Origin: CAZDUZ01 sp964508755
GTDB lineage: Bacteria; Patescibacteriota; Dojkabacteria; SC72; JAFGCJ01
DNA length: 7,783 bases
Direction: 5' to 3'
Assembly (NCBI GenBank): GCA_964508755.1
Contig: CAZDUZ010000041.1
Span: 1 to 7,783, forward strand
Position 1 is the stretch's first letter, and each line of letters begins with the position of its first letter. The position numbers and the translations under genes were made by a program. Under the pieces are notes generated by a model. The model did no database searches. It was not told the origin of the DNA and was given only the letters and a program-made list of their open reading frames with translations. Below are positions 5,520-7,783 of this stretch, piece after piece.

Positions 5520-5537
5520 GATAGGACTCGCTTAATT
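5505..5537. repeat. Long dyad over the RNA2 -35 box, possible shared operator
   Basis: AATTAAGCG (5505-5513) and CGCTTAATT (5529-5537) are perfect 9-bp arms, with an inner GTC/GAC pair (5515-5517/5525-5527) after one mismatch. The dyad spans the RNA2 -35 box and lies about 20 nt upstream of the likely caxA-like -10 on the other strand. A dimeric regulator bound here could control both divergent units. As a hairpin it lacks a T tract on the plus strand. Confidence 0.55.
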
Positions 5538-5557
5538 AAAATCTTAGATTTCACCTA

Positions 5558-5566
5558 TATGATAAT
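5558..5566 (+). promoter_or_regulatory. Tentative -10 of the caxA-like gene
   Basis: TATGATAAT contains two overlapping 5-of-6 matches to TATAAT, about 40-50 nt before the ATG. No good -35 lies 17 nt upstream. A small dyad, AAATC-TTA-GATTT (5539-5551), sits just before it. Weakly supported. Confidence 0.3.
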
Positions 5567-5606
5567 TTCCAACAATTCATTGCAAGTACTAATAATCTAA
5601 CGTATT

Positions 5607-6560
5607 ATGAATGATATGTTTCTTTCATTAGTAATCTTTCTTTTAGGGGTAATTCTTCTCCTCATCTCCACAGAAAAGTTAGTTCAAACGGCTTCAAGTG
5701 TATCTAAACATCTAAAGATCTCTCCCCTTATTGTCGGTATTGTAATTGTATCCTTCGGGACAACTCTTCCAGAGCTCGTTGTTTCAACTGTATCAATTAT
5801 TCGGGGAGATGTAGGTCTTGCTGTTGGTAATATCATTGGATCACATGTCGTCAATATTCTTCTCGTATTTTCAGTTGGAATTATATTAGGAAGCTTACGA
5901 ATTGGGACGATGAAAACTCAAAGGAATGCTTTAATACTTGCTCTAGCGGCATTGCTCTTTGGAGCACTTATGATTTTGCCTATACCGTCTTTGATTGCAG
6001 GAATAGTTTTAATAGGATCTGCCGTAATTACCGTTATCATTGAGTATCGTCTTGGTGTAAAGGGGAGAACGAATGAGGATAAGCATCTTTTTAGTGCTCA
6101 TATATACAAAGTTCCTGCATCTTCTATGAGCACCCTTTTCATACTTCTTCCCATTATCGTAATGAGTGGCTTTCTAACGGTACGAGGGGTAGAACTTTTC
6201 GCTGAAACTACGGGTATATCCACAACATTTCTCGGTTTGACATTAACTGCTGTAGCGACGTCATTACCAGAGCTTCTAACCACAATTTTAAGTCTTCGCC
6301 GTCATGAAGAGAAATTAACCGTTGGAAATATTATTGGGAGCAATATATATAACCTGCTCTTCATTGGAGGTATCGTAACCCTGTTTTCAGGAAATTTCGC
6401 TATTTCACTTCCTGTATTTCTGTGGCTTGCCTGGGCGACGGTGATTTTCTTGTTGATATTGAAATATTACAGCGGAAGAACACCTCCACGATGGCTCGGT
6501 CTCATACTCATTCTGCTATTCCTAGTTTTTATTGCTGAAAGAGGAGGCCTATTCAGGTAA
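5607..6560 (+). CDS. Ca2+/cation antiporter, CaxA (YrbG/NCX) family
   Basis: This 317-residue polytopic membrane protein (about 10 hydrophobic segments) has the two inverted alpha-repeats that define the Ca2+:cation antiporter superfamily. Repeat 1 has GTTLPE (51-56) and GNIIGSH (74-80); repeat 2 has ATSLPE (217-222) and GNIIGSN (240-246). The glutamates E56 and E222 correspond to the ion-binding pair of the archaeal NCX structure, and both are kept. The length matches bacterial YrbG-type proteins. It should exchange Ca2+ (or a related cation) against Na+ or H+ across the cytoplasmic membrane. The ATG at 5607 has no Shine-Dalgarno; a second ATG three codons on (5616) is possible. It is divergent from RNA2 and converges on the DUF2130 gene. 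Family is firm, ion specificity inferred. Confidence 0.92.
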   Translation: MNDMFLSLVIFLLGVILLLISTEKLVQTASSVSKHLKISPLIVGIVIVSFGTTLPELVVSTVSIIRGDVGLAVGNIIGSHVVNILLVFSVGIILGSLRIGTMKTQRNALILALAALLFGALMILPIPSLIAGIVLIGSAVITVIIEYRLGVKGRTNEDKHLFSAHIYKVPASSMSTLFILLPIIVMSGFLTVRGVELFAETTGISTTFLGLTLTAVATSLPELLTTILSLRRHEEKLTVGNIIGSNIYNLLFIGGIVTLFSGNFAISLPVFLWLAWATVIFLLILKYYSGRTPPRWLGLILILLFLVFIAERGGLFR

Positions 6561-6605
6561 ACACCAACGAGTATTTCATGTAAACGTGTGTTACTACTTG
6601 TTTAC
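6557..6605. repeat. Inverted repeat between convergent genes
   Basis: GTAAACA (6557-6563) and TGTTTAC (6599-6605) form a 7-bp stem with further short pairing inside. The left arm contains the caxA-like stop codon. No T tract follows on either strand, so a role as terminator is unproven. Confidence 0.35.
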
Positions 6606-6623
6606 TTGTCCATAGTATACGTT

Positions 6624-7783
6624 CTAGTTGCTTTCCGTTAGTTCCAGGTAGGTTACTTTCGGAAGTGCTGTTCCAATGAGTCCTTGAAGATCTCCGTACA
6701 TCCCAGCGGTGTTCTGAAGAACTTTCATGATATTCTTATCTTCTTTTTCCCATTTAGACATAAAGTATGCCTTTTCCTTATCAAGTTCTTCTTTCCGTGA
6801 TTTAAAATACTCAATCCACACTTCTATTCGTTGGCGGAATTCATTGCTAATAAGATAATTGTAAACAATCTCTGCCTTGGAAGATCGTCCTTCGTTAGCT
6901 TCCCTACTCGATTTTAATGCAATAAGCCGTTCCCTCATCACCATGGCAAGGGGAATGACAGAATGGATGTCACATACAAGCACTCCGTCAACATATCCAA
7001 ATGTTGTAATGTTTTCGGGTAGAATAGCACTGACAAGTATTGAAACATCACCTTTTAGTTTTCGTGTGTCTTCCTTTAGCTTTGGTATCCATTGAGAAGA
7101 CCATTGTTTCGTGTTTTTTGATTCCCAAACGATAAGACCGCATTCACTTCCATTGTTGGTACAGACGGTTTGTAGGACATCTGCTCCGTTTATTCCCTTC
7201 GGCACTTCGTCGATTCTATCACTCATAAACATATTTCTAAGCTCGTCTTCAAGGGCAAGTTCAAGGAGTTCACCCTGCAACTGTTGTGATCCTTGTTCGA
7301 CTCTTCGTTTCATTTCTTCAAGCTGTTTTTGTAGATCTGCTGCTAATTTGTCCTTTTGAGCTATTTTAAGTGACAGCTCATCTTCTGCTTCTCGTCGCGC
7401 TTTCAATTTAATGTTGTTCTCTTCTTCCAGTAGTCGTTTCTGAAATTCTACGTTTAATCGAGATTCAGCGTCCTTTGCAGCTCTCAATTCCTTCATAAGT
7501 TCAATTATTTGTTCGTTGAGAGCTTTGTTTTGAGTAGCTTGAGCGTCAGATTCTGCTTTCGCTGTCTCAATTTTTGCTAAATATTCCGTTCGGACTTGCT
7601 GTATTGCTTCAGTCCTTGCTTCTGCGAGAGCCTGTTCCTTTGCTTTTGCTATAGCATTCCTTTGATCCTGTTCAAGCTGTTTCTGCTTCTCGATTAGTTC
7701 TGATATTTCTGCCTGATGTCTTGATAGAGTCTCTTGTCGTATTTTGCTTTCTAGTTCAGCAGTCAGCGCTTCAGAAACCTCAA
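6624..7783 (-). CDS. DUF2130 family protein, 5' end beyond the window
   Basis: The frame runs open from the window edge to a TAG at 6624 (385 residues visible; family members are somewhat over 400). The Met at 7496 is internal: the coiled-coil reading continues upstream of it to the edge. Visible residues 1 to about 165 are Glu/Lys/Gln/Ala-rich coiled coil. The following globular domain has GADVLQTV (D201) then LIVWESKNTKQW (E220, K222), which fits the D...ExK active site of the PD-(D/E)XK nuclease fold, with conserved Trp residues and a basic KLKEDTRKLKGD stretch after it. A C-terminal helical region ends the protein. DUF2130 proteins have no well-established function; a DNA-processing role is inferred from the motif. 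It converges on the caxA-like gene; its start and promoter are off the window. Confidence 0.85.
   Translation of the reverse strand, partial: EVSEALTAELESKIRQETLSRHQAEISELIEKQKQLEQDQRNAIAKAKEQALAEARTEAIQQVRTEYLAKIETAKAESDAQATQNKALNEQIIELMKELRAAKDAESRLNVEFQKRLLEEENNIKLKARREAEDELSLKIAQKDKLAADLQKQLEEMKRRVEQGSQQLQGELLELALEDELRNMFMSDRIDEVPKGINGADVLQTVCTNNGSECGLIVWESKNTKQWSSQWIPKLKEDTRKLKGDVSILVSAILPENITTFGYVDGVLVCDIHSVIPLAMVMRERLIALKSSREANEGRSSKAEIVYNYLISNEFRQRIEVWIEYFKSRKEELDKEKAYFMSKWEKEDKNIMKVLQNTAGMYGDLQGLIGTALPKVTYLELTESN

Overview
The window looks bacterial. It has sigma70-type promoters (TTGACA / TAnnAT hexamers 16-18 nt apart), intrinsic-terminator hairpins with T tracts and, for one gene, a strong Shine-Dalgarno sequence. 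No rRNA, tRNA, transposase, CRISPR array or phage gene is visible. The protein genes are ordinary membrane and accessory functions. The phylum cannot be fixed; the acetyltransferase and MFS proteins have a Patescibacteria/CPR flavour, which is only an impression. Most genes are about 37-38% GC in the stretches I counted, but the MFS gene is near 53% and may be a later arrival. A 100-N scaffold gap interrupts an ABC ATPase gene.

Layout. Positions 1-531 hold no gene; on the minus strand they hold a candidate non-coding RNA of about 500 nt, with its own promoter (504-531), a chain of hairpins and a 9-bp terminator hairpin (1-30). A GNAT acetyltransferase (572-1144, minus) follows. Positions 1216-1430 are a plus-strand leader with a promoter, nested hairpins and a terminator/antiterminator pair, ahead of an MFS transporter (1578-2804, plus). 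Convergent to it is a natAB-like ABC exporter (natB 2924-4207, natA 4212-4703, both minus, natA broken by the gap). Positions 4704-5600 contain no protein gene. They hold two further structured minus-strand RNA candidates, one as the leader of natA (about 4704-4982) and one free-standing (about 5102-5484) closed by a perfect 16-bp helix and followed by T7. A CaxA-type Ca2+/cation antiporter (5607-6560, plus) and the 3' part of a DUF2130 coiled-coil/nuclease-like gene (6624 to the window end, minus) complete the window.

How it fits together. The protein genes suggest ion and solute export (natAB, MFS, CaxA) but share no obvious pathway and mostly stand as single transcription units in alternating directions. 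The striking part is the intergenic DNA. Four separate non-coding stretches each combine a recognisable promoter with many local or long-range perfect helices, and three of the four promoters are overlapped by a dyad symmetry. I could not match any of the four to a known RNA family from memory. RNA2 (5102-5484) is the best candidate for an undescribed structured RNA.
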